Positions 41,956 to 51,636 of a DNA stretch of 56,807 bases are shown here, in pieces. Made by a program: the position numbers and the translations under genes. This DNA comes from an uncultured Alistipes sp. (GTDB lineage Bacteria > Bacteroidota > Bacteroidia > Bacteroidales > Rikenellaceae), in the NCBI GenBank assembly GCA_947177225.1, contig CAMWTS010000013.1, positions 1 through 56,807 of the forward strand, written 5' to 3'. Within the stretch, counting starts at the first letter, position 1. Every line of letters begins with the position of its first letter. A model generated the notes under the pieces. That model worked only from the letters and a program-made list of their open reading frames with translations, did not search any database and had not been told where the DNA came from.

Positions 41956-43215
41956 ATGCCGGGATTGAGAAGGATATTCAAATCGGTTCTGTTCAGCAAT
42001 ATATACAATCTGTTCCTGCTCTACGGATTCAGCCATATAATACCTATCGTATTGATGCCGTTTCTGCTCAATACGATAGGTGTGGAGCATTACGGACTCG
42101 TCAATTTCTCATTGGCTTTTGCCTTTTATTTTCAGGTTGTCAATGAGTTCGGGTTCGATCTGTCGAATGTGAGACATATTGTAGGGAATCGCGACGACAA
42201 GGATAAAATATCGGAGGTGGCATCTTCGATCGTATGTTGCAAATTGCAGATTTTCGCGGTGCTGGCCGTGATATATACGCTGGCCGTATTGTGTGTCGGA
42301 TCGTTGCGCGAACACTGGGTTCTGTATATGCTGGCGTATGTTCGCATACTGGGAATATGCGTTTCGCTCAACTGGTTGTTCCGTTCGATGGAGAATCTGA
42401 AATATGTTACGCGCATATCGATGATAGTCAAGACGCTGTGTGTGCTGCCAATCTTCGTGCTTGTTCGTTCACAGGCCGATTATGTGTGGGTGATGGTGTT
42501 TTTTACGTTGCAGGAGGTTGTCGGAGGCGTGGTGTCGCTGCTGCTTGCCAAACGCATATACGCTATAAGACTTTATCCGGTGCGGCTGTCGACGTCGTTA
42601 TACTATCTGAAAGACAGTATACCGTTTTTTACTTCGACATTTCTGACGCGGATATATCAAACCTCCAACTCTGTGATACTCGGTATATTTTGTGGGGATT
42701 ATGCCGTCGGTGTATATACGGCGGCGCAGAAGTTGCACAATGCCTATGCCTCGTTCGTCTCTCCGTTGCTGGCGCATGTGTTCTATCCATATTTCATGCG
42801 CCGTAAAGATTTCGCAGTGATAAACCGTATCGTCCGCTTCGTCATAGTTGGCAATATCGCTATGTTGTTTGCCTGCTATCTGCTGTCGCCATACGTGCTG
42901 CCGCTCTTTGTCAAGGTCGAGACAGAACATATAGTCACTTATTTCAATATGTTTTTGCTGCTGCTCGCAGTGAGTGTTCCGGCCGACATGTTCGGTTATC
43001 CTTACCTCGGAGCTATGGACATGGTCGACAAGGTCAATAGGTCGGCGGTATACACGTCGGCCTTGTATTTTGTTGGTGCGGCGGTTATTATGTTGGCGGG
43101 AGGCATAACCGTAGAGTCGGTCATATGGCTGCTGTTGGCGACCAACCTCTTCTGCCTGTTGTATAGGGTGCGGTGCATATGTCGGGTGCGGACGAGTATG
43201 AGCCGATGCCTGTAA
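41956..43215 (+). CDS. wzx: Wzx-type polysaccharide flippase (MATE/PST family)
   Basis: The 419-residue membrane protein has about 12 predicted hydrophobic helices and the PST-family opening (SNIYNLFLLYGFSHIIPIVLMPFLLNTIG), with GVYTAAQKLHNAY and LGIFCGDYAVG in the middle. It is expected to flip the undecaprenyl-PP-linked repeat unit across the inner membrane. The following polymerase gene starts within its 3' end. The base composition here looks more AT-rich than the flanking housekeeping genes. Confidence 0.88.
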   Translation: MPGLRRIFKSVLFSNIYNLFLLYGFSHIIPIVLMPFLLNTIGVEHYGLVNFSLAFAFYFQVVNEFGFDLSNVRHIVGNRDDKDKISEVASSIVCCKLQIFAVLAVIYTLAVLCVGSLREHWVLYMLAYVRILGICVSLNWLFRSMENLKYVTRISMIVKTLCVLPIFVLVRSQADYVWVMVFFTLQEVVGGVVSLLLAKRIYAIRLYPVRLSTSLYYLKDSIPFFTSTFLTRIYQTSNSVILGIFCGDYAVGVYTAAQKLHNAYASFVSPLLAHVFYPYFMRRKDFAVINRIVRFVIVGNIAMLFACYLLSPYVLPLFVKVETEHIVTYFNMFLLLLAVSVPADMFGYPYLGAMDMVDKVNRSAVYTSALYFVGAAVIMLAGGITVESVIWLLLATNLFCLLYRVRCICRVRTSMSRCL

Positions 43216-44450
43216 CCAGAATTTTTCGAGTCATGTTTTACGTTAAATATATATTCTTTTTTCTTGTATTCTTCCTGGTTCACTATTTGGAGGGACTGCC
43301 CCCGATCGGCAGCCTTTCGGTTGCGCAGTTGTGGAAACTGCCGCTGTTGGGGGTGTTGTTGATTTACAATATTACGAGGGTATATCGCTATACGTCGATC
43401 GAGAAGAGCGGATATTTGATGTCGGTGCAGAGCTTCATGAATCCCGAAATAGTTATTAATCCGCTATTTTCGGTGGCAAAGGCCTTCAAGCTGCTTGTTC
43501 TGCCGTTGTTTCTGGGCTTTTTCAGAAATGTTGCCCGCAGCCATGCCTCGACATTGGAACGAGTGATGTACAGTCTGTCCCAATTCATCTGTCTGGCGTC
43601 GCTGCCGGTGATGGCCGGGTGGGTATCGCCGCTTCGCGATATGCGTTCGGCCGATAATTTTGTGGAGGATCTTGTCTATTTTTCAGGCGTTATGGGAGCT
43701 CCGCATGCTGCTGCCTCTTATTGGTGCATATCCATATTGGTGTTGCTGTTCGGGCTGATGACCGGATATTTCAGAGGCACCCTTTCGCGACTTTACAACA
43801 TTGCGCTGATAGCTGTTGGCTTCGTATCCATTTTTATGGCTTATACACGTACCGGTTGGCTGATGCTGGTGGTGGGTTTGCTATTTTTGCTAAAACCTGT
43901 AAGGCTGACAATCAAACATGTATTGATATTCCTATTTGCGATAGCGATCATGTATGGCAGCTTCGAGTATCTGTTCAAGACGAACGATGCGTTTCGTATG
44001 CGTATGACAGCAACCAATATGTACAATGGAAATGACGGCGAGACTATAGATATGGACGGTTCCGGCCGAATCGAGTTTTGGGATACGGGTATTTCGAACT
44101 GGGCGGATAACGATATATATGGTTTGCTGTTTGGCATAGGTTTTACCCAAGTGACGGAGGACAATTATAAGGAGACCGGTATAGAGGTGTTCTCGCACAA
44201 TCAGTTTGTCGATTCTTTGTGCCAGCACGGACTCATCGGACTGCTGCTGTTGCTGATATTTTTTTATAGCATCTACAAATATATTGTACGTATAGATAAG
44301 AGTGTGGAATACCGTCGTTTGGCACTGGCTGTGTTTTGGAGCAACGCAGTGTTCGCCTTTTTTCAGAACGAGATGTATTTCAATTTTGCAGTGATATTTG
44401 CTATAATATTGTCTTTGTTGCAACGTCCTGCAAATCAAATGATAAAATGA
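43206..44450 (+). CDS. wzy: Wzy-type polysaccharide polymerase (O-antigen ligase/polymerase-like)
   Basis: The 414-residue protein has about ten membrane helices and a large periplasmic loop between helices in the C-terminal half (SGRIEFWDTGISNWADNDIYGLLFGIG...SHNQFVDSLCQHGLIG), the usual arrangement of Wzy and related O-antigen polymerases. The SHNQ/FVDSL...GLIG sequence is the family's conserved loop. Several starts are possible (43179, 43206, 43233); 43206 gives a short overlap with wzx. Its stop overlaps the next start as ATGA. Confidence 0.85.
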   Translation: MPVTRIFRVMFYVKYIFFFLVFFLVHYLEGLPPIGSLSVAQLWKLPLLGVLLIYNITRVYRYTSIEKSGYLMSVQSFMNPEIVINPLFSVAKAFKLLVLPLFLGFFRNVARSHASTLERVMYSLSQFICLASLPVMAGWVSPLRDMRSADNFVEDLVYFSGVMGAPHAAASYWCISILVLLFGLMTGYFRGTLSRLYNIALIAVGFVSIFMAYTRTGWLMLVVGLLFLLKPVRLTIKHVLIFLFAIAIMYGSFEYLFKTNDAFRMRMTATNMYNGNDGETIDMDGSGRIEFWDTGISNWADNDIYGLLFGIGFTQVTEDNYKETGIEVFSHNQFVDSLCQHGLIGLLLLLIFFYSIYKYIVRIDKSVEYRRLALAVFWSNAVFAFFQNEMYFNFAVIFAIILSLLQRPANQMIK

Positions 44451-45475
44451 AACGAGTGTTGATAGTATCGCCCATGCCGCCCTTGATCGGCGGCGTGAGC
44501 ATAAGTTCCGGCAGGCTGTATGACAATTTGCGCCGGGACGGATATGATGTCGATTATTACAATCTGAAGTTTTCGAATGGTAGATACAATACCAAAATCG
44601 GTATTTTATTGCGTTTCATGTATATCCCGATATATGTCTTGTTGCACAAGAGATACGACATTATTCACTGCCATGTCCCCGGCGTGAGTAGAAAACTGTA
44701 TTTGTCGCTGGTAAAACCCATATTCTTCAAGGGTGCCAAGACGGTGATGACGATTCATGGGGATATTTCGTCGTTGTTGAGAAGCAAACCCTTTCTGTTT
44801 GCGTTACGGCGTATGGACAGTATTATTTGCGTACAACCGGGTGATTCAGCCAAATTGCCCGACGATATACGCAGCAGGAGCGAGGATATTCCGGCATTTA
44901 TAATGCCAAGAATTATCCCTGACAGCGATGTGCCGTCGGATATAATGGACTTTGTCGGGCGAGATGACAAGCCGCTTATCATACACAACGGAGCCGTCGT
45001 GCTCTCCGACAAGCACTACGACCTCTATGGATTTGAGGATATGGCGGATCTTTATTTCAAACTCAAACAGGCCGGTGTCGGATTCAAAATGCTGTTGATT
45101 GTCATCGGCGAGACGGATACGGCCGACAAGCGGCGTTTCGTCGAGGCCATTCGAACCCGCATTGCCGGTGAACCGGATATTTTGTTGGTGCATAACCAAG
45201 GTTTCGAGTTGCTTCCGATTCTCAAATACGGATTCATGTATATTCGTCCGACCAAAACCGACGGAGACTCTCTATCTGTCAGAGAGGCGTTGGCCATGGG
45301 ACTGCATACCGTGGCTTCCGATAGAACGGTACGTCCTGACGGTGTGGTTACATATCATAATGCAGAAGAGCTGTTTGATAAGGTAAAGGCCTTGTTGATA
45401 GATAATAAACGCAGTTTATGCGACTCGAACCATGATTTTTACGATCAAATAAAGAGTGTATATGATTCTCTCTGA
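44447..45475 (+). CDS. Glycosyltransferase family 4-like protein
   Basis: The 342-residue cytosolic enzyme has a GT-B layout with an N-terminal segment SPMPPLIGGVSISSGRLYDNL and DIIHCHVPG, and a C-terminal donor-binding region YIRPTKTDGDSLSVREALAMGLHTVAS, the E-x7-E-like motif of GT4 enzymes. It probably adds one sugar of the repeat unit; the sugar is unknown. Translation is probably coupled to wzy through the ATGA overlap, and the next gene starts inside its 3' end. Confidence 0.87.
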   Translation: MKRVLIVSPMPPLIGGVSISSGRLYDNLRRDGYDVDYYNLKFSNGRYNTKIGILLRFMYIPIYVLLHKRYDIIHCHVPGVSRKLYLSLVKPIFFKGAKTVMTIHGDISSLLRSKPFLFALRRMDSIICVQPGDSAKLPDDIRSRSEDIPAFIMPRIIPDSDVPSDIMDFVGRDDKPLIIHNGAVVLSDKHYDLYGFEDMADLYFKLKQAGVGFKMLLIVIGETDTADKRRFVEAIRTRIAGEPDILLVHNQGFELLPILKYGFMYIRPTKTDGDSLSVREALAMGLHTVASDRTVRPDGVVTYHNAEELFDKVKALLIDNKRSLCDSNHDFYDQIKSVYDSL

Positions 45476-46550
45476 GATACGCAAACTGGCCAAATGCAAC
45501 CAGTTCATTTACTTTTCGAAGGTACGGCTTTGCAATCGGGATTATAAGATCAACCGTCGCAAGATGGCCGAGGCGGTCAAGTCGTCGGAGCAAATTGCCC
45601 GCGAGATGCGTCTGGTGCAGGACTATTGGGGTTGCAAACCATTGCATTATGTCCGCTACGGCTTGTTCGACATGGAGTTGTCGGACGAGCAGTTGCTGGA
45701 TTATATTCCGCCGTATTACTTCTACAATTATTATACTTCGAAGCTGTCTGACAGCATCGACCGGACCGCTTATAGAAACAAGCAGAACCAATATCGGACG
45801 TTTGTCGAACGAGGTATTCCAACGGCGGATACGGTGGCCTTTATCAAAAACGGTAGCGTGACGTCCGTTGACGGTACGCCGCTGGAGCTCGGAAAGCTGC
45901 CGCTTGCCGATGGCGACAAACTGTTCGTTAAACCGGCTTTCGGAAAGGGCGGTACCGGAATATTGGCTGTAAAAAAGCATGATGGAGACCTGTATTGCTG
46001 CAACCGGAAAATCAAGGCTGACGATATTGCCGACATGCTTGATCGCAGTGGAACATATGTCGTTCAGTACGGGTTGAAACAGCGGTCGGACCTGTCGTTC
46101 ATCAACCCATCTTCGGTCAATACTTTGAGAGTGGTGACTCAGCTCCGAGATGCCAAGCCTTTTATGTCAGTATGCGTGATGCGTATCGGCCGCAACGGCA
46201 AAGATGTGGACAACAGCCACCAAGGAGGTTTGTCTGTTGGTGTCGACGTCGACAGCGGACGCTTGTTTCCGACTGCTACGGCAGAGCATGGCGGAGGTAC
46301 CTATCTGCAGCACCCTGATACGGGTTTCGTCTTCGATGGTTTTGCGATAGAGGGGTGGGAGCGTTTGAAGGGGCAGATTCTCGATTATGCCTCGCGTGTC
46401 CCTGAAATCGCGGAACTTGCGTGGGACGTGGCCGTAACCGATAAGGGGGCGGTGATAATAGAAATAAATCTGGGATACGGGTTGTCGCATCTCCAATGTT
46501 GCTGCGGCGGAATGCGGCGTGCGCTCGGCGTTTATCCGGAGAGCAGGTAA
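45462..46550 (+). CDS. Sugar-transfer-associated ATP-grasp protein
   Basis: The 362-residue protein resembles the ATP-grasp family found in polysaccharide loci (TupA/YheCD-like 'sugar-transfer associated ATP-grasp'). Visible marks are KLFVKPAFGKGGTGILAV (nucleotide loop, near residue 152), the acidic segment SVNTLRVVTQL, DNSHQGGLSVGVD and the metal-binding AVIIEINLGYGLS near the end. Such enzymes may ligate an amino acid or similar acid to a sugar carboxylate. ATG at 45462 is used; a GTG lies six bases earlier. Confidence 0.8.
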   Translation: MILSEIRKLAKCNQFIYFSKVRLCNRDYKINRRKMAEAVKSSEQIAREMRLVQDYWGCKPLHYVRYGLFDMELSDEQLLDYIPPYYFYNYYTSKLSDSIDRTAYRNKQNQYRTFVERGIPTADTVAFIKNGSVTSVDGTPLELGKLPLADGDKLFVKPAFGKGGTGILAVKKHDGDLYCCNRKIKADDIADMLDRSGTYVVQYGLKQRSDLSFINPSSVNTLRVVTQLRDAKPFMSVCVMRIGRNGKDVDNSHQGGLSVGVDVDSGRLFPTATAEHGGGTYLQHPDTGFVFDGFAIEGWERLKGQILDYASRVPEIAELAWDVAVTDKGAVIIEINLGYGLSHLQCCCGGMRRALGVYPESR

Positions 46551-46591
46551 TACTGAGGAGTGCAATGCCTTAACCTTAATCAATCCGGTAG

Positions 46592-47881
46592 ATGAATTTC
46601 AAGTTATACGTTTCGGAATCGTTTAAATATCTGCTGCGGTCGTATCCGCTGATTCGCAGTCGGGTCAAGCACGTGGAGCGTCTCTATGCAATGACCGCGA
46701 CGCAGCGCATGGAGTACGAAAACGCGCAATTCATCAAAATATTCGATCGAGCCATACATAAATCTCCATTCTACAAGGAGTTGTATGGCCGATACGGCAT
46801 ATCGGCCGACGATATAAAAAGTATCGGAGATATCGCCAAGCTGCCCGTTATCGACAAAAGCATGATTAGGCATTGTTCGTCGGATCTGCTTACGCGCAGC
46901 CGCTGGTTTGTCAAGGCTTCGCATACGAGCGGAACCACCGGCGAGCCGCTGGTTACCTTCGATGATTGGAATATGATATGGAGCGAGCAGGCTTATCACT
47001 ATTGTTTCTACAAGCGTTGCGGCTATATCCCCGGCAGAGATCGGGCAGTGTCGCTTAGAGGACATTTGGGACATAACGATATAGAGTTAAATCTGCATAT
47101 CGCCAAGACCCTTTTAATGTCGTCTTATAATATTCGACAGGCCACTGTCGCACGATATTACGAGTCGATAGTGCGCTATCGCCCGAAAGTCATACTCGGA
47201 TATCCGAGCAGTCTTTACAATCTTGCACTGTTGTTCGAAGAGAACGGCATGTCATTGTCGATACCTCTGTGCATAACCTCCTCAGAGACACTCTACGACT
47301 ATCAACGCAAGACGATAGAGTCGGTATTGGGCTGCCGGATATTCGATCTGTACGGCAATACGGAACATGCGGGACTGCTGTACGAGGCGGAGTCGCACAA
47401 CGGTTACTTTGCTGCTCCGGGATATGCGCATATTGAGATCGACGGCGACTCGATCATCGCCACGCCGTTGGTCAATGCGTCGTTCCCTCTGATACGTTAT
47501 CGCATGAACGATGCTTTCGACCGTGACGACGACATGGGAGGATATTCTTGGAATCAGCCTGTCATAGCCTCGCGCATTGTGGGAAAAACGGCACAATGTA
47601 TCGTGTGTTATGATTCTACACGCATATCGCGTCTGGGTTTTCTGTTCAAGCATGCCGTCCACATCAAGATGGCGCAGATTGTTCAATACGAGATCGGCCG
47701 GATCGAGATCAATATTGTACCCGACGACGGCTTCGGCCGGGAGGATACCGAGTCCATAGGGCTGAGCATTGCAGAACGCATCGGAGCCGGAAATATCGAT
47801 TATAAAATCAATATCATAGATCGTGATGGTATAATCTACTCGTCGCGTAACAAATTCAGTCAGATCATATCTTATTTGTAG
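46592..47881 (+). CDS. CapK/PaaK-like adenylate-forming enzyme
   Basis: The 429-residue protein has the adenylation signature ASHTSGTTGEPL (P-loop, near residues 110-121) and later LYGNTEHAGL and NASFPLIRYRMND, as in phenylacetate-CoA ligase relatives called CapK in capsule loci. It presumably activates a carboxylate as an acyl-AMP; acceptor and acid are unknown. It lies between the ATP-grasp gene and an acyltransferase-type hexapeptide gene, suggesting a decoration step. Confidence 0.85.
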   Translation: MNFKLYVSESFKYLLRSYPLIRSRVKHVERLYAMTATQRMEYENAQFIKIFDRAIHKSPFYKELYGRYGISADDIKSIGDIAKLPVIDKSMIRHCSSDLLTRSRWFVKASHTSGTTGEPLVTFDDWNMIWSEQAYHYCFYKRCGYIPGRDRAVSLRGHLGHNDIELNLHIAKTLLMSSYNIRQATVARYYESIVRYRPKVILGYPSSLYNLALLFEENGMSLSIPLCITSSETLYDYQRKTIESVLGCRIFDLYGNTEHAGLLYEAESHNGYFAAPGYAHIEIDGDSIIATPLVNASFPLIRYRMNDAFDRDDDMGGYSWNQPVIASRIVGKTAQCIVCYDSTRISRLGFLFKHAVHIKMAQIVQYEIGRIEINIVPDDGFGREDTESIGLSIAERIGAGNIDYKINIIDRDGIIYSSRNKFSQIISYL

Positions 47882-47886
47882 CAATT

Positions 47887-48318
47887 ATGTTGAACGCCAT
47901 GTTTTTCTACCGCATATCGCGGTGGTGCTACCTGCATCATATTCCTGTTGTGCCCAAACTCATAACGCTTCTTATATTTTTGATATACAACAGCAAGGTG
48001 CCTTATCAGGCCAAGATAGGCTGCGGTACCAAATTCGGTTACGGCGGTATTGGCGTAGTCATTCACTCTGAGAGTATTATCGGCGATAACTGCAGTATAG
48101 GTCAGCAAGTTACTGTGGGGGGGAATTCTCGTTACCCGGGTGTGCCGGTAATAGGCGATAATGTGCATATACATAAGGGGGCGATAGTATTCGGCGGCAT
48201 CACTATCGGTAACAATGTCGCGATAGGTGCCAATGCCGTTGTCAACCGTCCGGTACCCGACAATGCCGTAGTAGCTGGCGTGCCGGCCAAAGTGTTAAGA
48301 ATAAAAGATGTTGAATAG
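47887..48318 (+). CDS. Left-handed beta-helix (hexapeptide) O-acetyltransferase, CysE-like
   Basis: The 143-residue protein is a short serine-acetyltransferase-like enzyme with repeated hexapeptide turns (IGDNCSIGQQVTVGG, VHIHKGAIVFGG, NVAIGANAVV) and the closing VAGVPAKVLR. The His in HIHKG is in the usual catalytic area. In polysaccharide loci such proteins O-acetylate sugars. Its last codons overlap the next gene by 11 bases, and it begins five bases after the CapK-like gene. Confidence 0.87.
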   Translation: MLNAMFFYRISRWCYLHHIPVVPKLITLLIFLIYNSKVPYQAKIGCGTKFGYGGIGVVIHSESIIGDNCSIGQQVTVGGNSRYPGVPVIGDNVHIHKGAIVFGGITIGNNVAIGANAVVNRPVPDNAVVAGVPAKVLRIKDVE

Positions 48319-49534
48319 ATATTTGCAATCGCTGGCGGTGTTGCGCCGCTATTGTGAAAAGGAGGAGTTCAAGGGGTGGGATCCCTATGACGGTCTCAAC
48401 TCCAAAGTGTTTCAGGCAATCCCGTTTGCCAAAAGGTCGGCATTGTGCCGGTTGATAGTCATACAGGGCTTTAAGCGATGTCCGGTGAATCTGCGCCGTT
48501 TGGCGCTCGTGCCCAAGCAGCATAATGCCAAGGGTATAGGCCTCTTCCTGTATGGTTACTGCAATCTTTGGCGTGCGGTAGAGGCCGATGCGTCGCTTGC
48601 ATCGGTGCTGGGCGATAAGAACTCGATAGAGAGCCGCATACACAGTCTTGCCTCGTTGCTTATTTCGATGCGCAGCCAGGGCGATTACCATGGTGCCTGC
48701 TGGGGCTATAACTTCGATTGGCAGGCACGGCGGATATTCCTCTTTCCGAAGAATACGCCTACGGTGGTTGCAACGACATTCTGCGCTACGGCACTGATGG
48801 AGGCATACGAGGTGACGCGTCGCCGAGAGTATCTCGATATTGCGCTGTCGTCTGCCGAGTTTGTAATGCGCGACTTGCATCGTGCACAGTACAAGCGAGG
48901 TTTTATCTTCTCGTATAGCCCGCTGCCGGGTAACGATACGGTATTCAACGCCTCGCTGCTTGGCAGCAAGCTGCTGGCTTGCTGCTATCGTTATACCGGC
49001 AATGAGGAGTATCGACGTGCCGCCCGCAGCTCGGTAGAGGCCTGTTGTGCCGCACAACGTGCCGACGGCTCGTGGTACTACGGCATGCTGCCCGTACAGT
49101 CGTGGATCGACAGTTTCCATACGGGTTATAATCTCGATGCGCTGGCCACATATCGCGACAAGACTGACGACCATGATTTCGACGACAACCTGCGTCGCGG
49201 CTTCGAGTTCTACTCAGGGCATTTTTTTCTCCCCGATGGCACTCCGCGCTACTATCACGACCGCACCTATCCCATAGACATTCACTGTCCGGGGCAGTTG
49301 CTCGTCACCCTTGCGCGATTAGGCCGGTACTCCGATTGCGGTGATCTTGCCAGCCGGGTGCTCGACTGGACTATCGCAAACATGCAGGACTCCGAAGGTT
49401 ATTTTTACTATCAGCTCAAACCGGGTATGAGTTCGCGCATCTCATACATGCGATGGAGTAATGCGTTTATGTTTTATGCTTTATCCTTTTTCGTGTCGTC
49501 GCTGAAAGACGACTTGTTTGATTCAGTCCGTTAG
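48308..49534 (+). CDS. Probable (alpha/alpha)6-barrel protein of polysaccharide loci
   Basis: The 408-residue protein has repeated helical hairpins with Gly/Trp-rich turns (GACWGYNFDWQAR, RADGSWYYG, DGTPRYYHDRTYPIDIHCPGQ, SRISYMRWSNAFMFYAL), the pattern of (alpha/alpha)6 glycoside hydrolases, lyases and epimerases. Homologues in databases are often misnamed delta-aminolevulinic acid dehydratase. No signal peptide is visible, so it would act in the cytosol, perhaps on lipid-linked sugar. The activity is unknown. Confidence 0.75.
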   Translation: MLNRYLQSLAVLRRYCEKEEFKGWDPYDGLNSKVFQAIPFAKRSALCRLIVIQGFKRCPVNLRRLALVPKQHNAKGIGLFLYGYCNLWRAVEADASLASVLGDKNSIESRIHSLASLLISMRSQGDYHGACWGYNFDWQARRIFLFPKNTPTVVATTFCATALMEAYEVTRRREYLDIALSSAEFVMRDLHRAQYKRGFIFSYSPLPGNDTVFNASLLGSKLLACCYRYTGNEEYRRAARSSVEACCAAQRADGSWYYGMLPVQSWIDSFHTGYNLDALATYRDKTDDHDFDDNLRRGFEFYSGHFFLPDGTPRYYHDRTYPIDIHCPGQLLVTLARLGRYSDCGDLASRVLDWTIANMQDSEGYFYYQLKPGMSSRISYMRWSNAFMFYALSFFVSSLKDDLFDSVR

Positions 49535-49602
49535 CCGGCTCTGTCGGTTGCGGTACAGTGCAAATTTCATGGAACACCAAATATAATACATTTAAATAAA
49601 TC

Positions 49603-50307
49603 ATGTCATATCAAAGAGTAATACTCGGAGGAATCGGTGTATTCCCGTTTCGTTCCGATGAGGAGTTATTGGATTATGTCGATGGTCACAAAGGTATTCT
49701 GGTGGCTGTAAATGCTGAAAAGATTATGAATGCCGATGATCGTCTGCGCGGAATCATTAATGCTAACATAGGTTATTGCGACGGCGTGGGTGCAGTCAAA
49801 GGGTTGCAGCGCAAGGGAGTGAAACATGTTGCTCGCATTCCCGGTTGCGAGCTGTGGCTGAGAATCATAGCACGTCACTATAAGGATAGCAGATTCTACT
49901 TTGTCGGATCGACCGACCAGGTCGTAGAGGGTGTTGTAACCAAGTTGCGCAGCGAGTTCGAGGGTATCGATATCGTTGGTTATCGCAACGGTTTCATTGC
50001 AGACCGAGAGCAGCGCGAGGATTTAATAGCCGATATTTGTGCCAAGGCTCCCGACTATGTATTCGTTGCCATGGGTTCGCCGCGGCAGGAGTATTTGATG
50101 AGTGAAATACAACAGCGTCATGTTGCTGTATATCAGGGTTTGGGGGGGAGTTTCGACCTGTATGTCGGCAACTTTAAGCGTGCTCCGCGTCTGTTGCAGC
50201 GCATGGGTTGCGAATGGGTGTGGCGTTTCGTCGTACAGCCGACACGCATAAGGCGTATCGGTCCGTGTCTGCATTTCGCACGTATGTTGTATGGTAATAA
50301 ACTGTAA
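49603..50307 (+). CDS. wecG: WecG/TagA/CpsF-family glycosyltransferase
   Basis: The 234-residue GT26 enzyme has the family motifs VNAEKIMNA, NIGYCDGVGAV (with catalytic-type Asp/Gly) and FVAMGSPRQEYL. WecG transfers ManNAcA from UDP-ManNAcA to the lipid I of enterobacterial common antigen; TagA does the same with ManNAc. Presence of WecC and WecB in this locus makes ManNAcA the likely sugar. The gene has 68 bases of spacer before it, so a separate start of transcription cannot be excluded. Confidence 0.9.
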   Translation: MSYQRVILGGIGVFPFRSDEELLDYVDGHKGILVAVNAEKIMNADDRLRGIINANIGYCDGVGAVKGLQRKGVKHVARIPGCELWLRIIARHYKDSRFYFVGSTDQVVEGVVTKLRSEFEGIDIVGYRNGFIADREQREDLIADICAKAPDYVFVAMGSPRQEYLMSEIQQRHVAVYQGLGGSFDLYVGNFKRAPRLLQRMGCEWVWRFVVQPTRIRRIGPCLHFARMLYGNKL

Positions 50308-50329
50308 GTTGAATATTGTTCCCGTCTGT

Positions 50330-50361
50330 CTGCCGGAATGCGCTACGCGCAGTTCCGGCAG
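50330..50361. other. Hairpin between wecG and wecA
   Basis: CTGCCGGAATGCG and CGCGCAGTTCCGGCAG form a strong stem with one bulge but no T-tract on either strand. It may stabilise or process the transcript. Confidence 0.4.
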
Positions 50362-50435
50362 AAATGCGGCATATTGCGTTCGAATACGTTCGTGCAGTAT
50401 CGATGATATGAGAAGTGCAAGAATTTGAACTGATT

Positions 50436-51593
50436 ATGAATATGTTATTAGTCCCATTCCTGTTTGCGATGTTATTCGTCTTTTGGATTCACCCGAAGCT
50501 GGTGAGAATCTCTCTCGATAAGAACATCGTTGATAATCCTAACAGCCGTAAACTGCAACGTAAGCCAATACCGGTATTGGGCGGTGTCGGTGTGTTTTTC
50601 GGTATTGTCGCAGGCATTGCCGCCGCATCGTTCTCGATCGATTGTTCGGCATTGTTCGTTGCGGTTGTGGCAATGATTGTCATGTTGTATACTGGTACCA
50701 CGGACGATATACTTGATCTGTCGCCATGGTTGCGTCTTGCGGTTGAGGTGTCGGTGGCCTTGTTGCTGATATATGCCGGCGGCTATGTGATCGACGATTT
50801 TCATGGCTTGTGGGGGATAGGCCGCTTGCCCGATTATGCGGCAGTACCGCTGACGGTAATATCCATGGTAGGCATAATCAATGCGCTGAATATGATAGAC
50901 GGAGTCGACGGATTGTCGTCGGGACTGTGTATTGCGGCCAGTGCCATGTTCGGAATGATGTTTTATCATGTTGGCGATGTTCCCATGGCCGTTTTGTCGG
51001 CGGCCGTTACAGGAGCCTTGATACCATTCTTCCTGCACAATGTTTTCGGCAGCAGCTCGAAGATGTTTATAGGCGATGGCGGCACCTATGTCATGGGTGT
51101 GGTAATGTGCGTATTCGTCGGCCGTGTGCTGCATAATGGCTCCGTGTGCAGCGAGTGGAGCGATTCTCCGTCGGGTTTGATAGCATTCGCATTGGCCGTA
51201 TTGTCGATTCCGGTCTTCGATACCGTGAGGGTTATGCTTATGCGCATTGCGAGGGGGCATTCGCCGTTTCACCCCGATAAGACGCATCTGCATCATCTGT
51301 TTATCGACATGGGATTTTCTCATGCTGCAACCATGCTGTGCATCGTCTTGCTTGATATGTCGGTAGTTTTGTGCTGGTGGGTGATGCACCGGTTTTCCGT
51401 CAGCGGCGATATCCGACTGTATGTGGTTGTCGGATTGGGTCTTGCGTTTACATTCCTATTTTATATGTATGCACGTATGTCGCAGATGCGAAACACGTGG
51501 TTTTACAGAATGATGTGCCGTATCGGCGAATTGTCACGCATGGAAAAGTGTCAGGTATTCGGGCGAATCAGGACTGTCGTTGATAGATTTTAA
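50436..51593 (+). CDS. wecA: WecA-type undecaprenyl-phosphate HexNAc-1-phosphate transferase
   Basis: The 385-residue membrane enzyme has about ten helices and the MraY/WecA family motifs: TTDDILDLSPW (Mg-binding Asp pair), NMIDGVDGLSSG and HPDKTHLHHLFIDMG. It transfers GlcNAc-1-P or a relative from its UDP form to undecaprenyl phosphate, starting glycan assembly at the inner membrane. ATG at 50436 is used; a GTG 21 bases earlier lies within a repeated GTGCAAGAATTTGAAC sequence and looks spurious. Confidence 0.9.
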   Translation: MNMLLVPFLFAMLFVFWIHPKLVRISLDKNIVDNPNSRKLQRKPIPVLGGVGVFFGIVAGIAAASFSIDCSALFVAVVAMIVMLYTGTTDDILDLSPWLRLAVEVSVALLLIYAGGYVIDDFHGLWGIGRLPDYAAVPLTVISMVGIINALNMIDGVDGLSSGLCIAASAMFGMMFYHVGDVPMAVLSAAVTGALIPFFLHNVFGSSSKMFIGDGGTYVMGVVMCVFVGRVLHNGSVCSEWSDSPSGLIAFALAVLSIPVFDTVRVMLMRIARGHSPFHPDKTHLHHLFIDMGFSHAATMLCIVLLDMSVVLCWWVMHRFSVSGDIRLYVVVGLGLAFTFLFYMYARMSQMRNTWFYRMMCRIGELSRMEKCQVFGRIRTVVDRF

Positions 51594-51636
51594 TATGCAG
51601 ACAAAGTTGAATAATTGAATTATAAAAATACATTTC

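Noticed and set aside
43173..43205. Earlier starts for wzy giving over 30 bases of overlap with wzx
   Set aside because: The added residues are hydrophilic and non-family; a short overlap at 43206 is more usual in this operon, although it is not proven.
50415..50435. GTG start seven codons upstream for wecA
   Set aside because: It lies within a sequence repeated elsewhere, and the ATG at 50436 gives the usual membrane-helix start.
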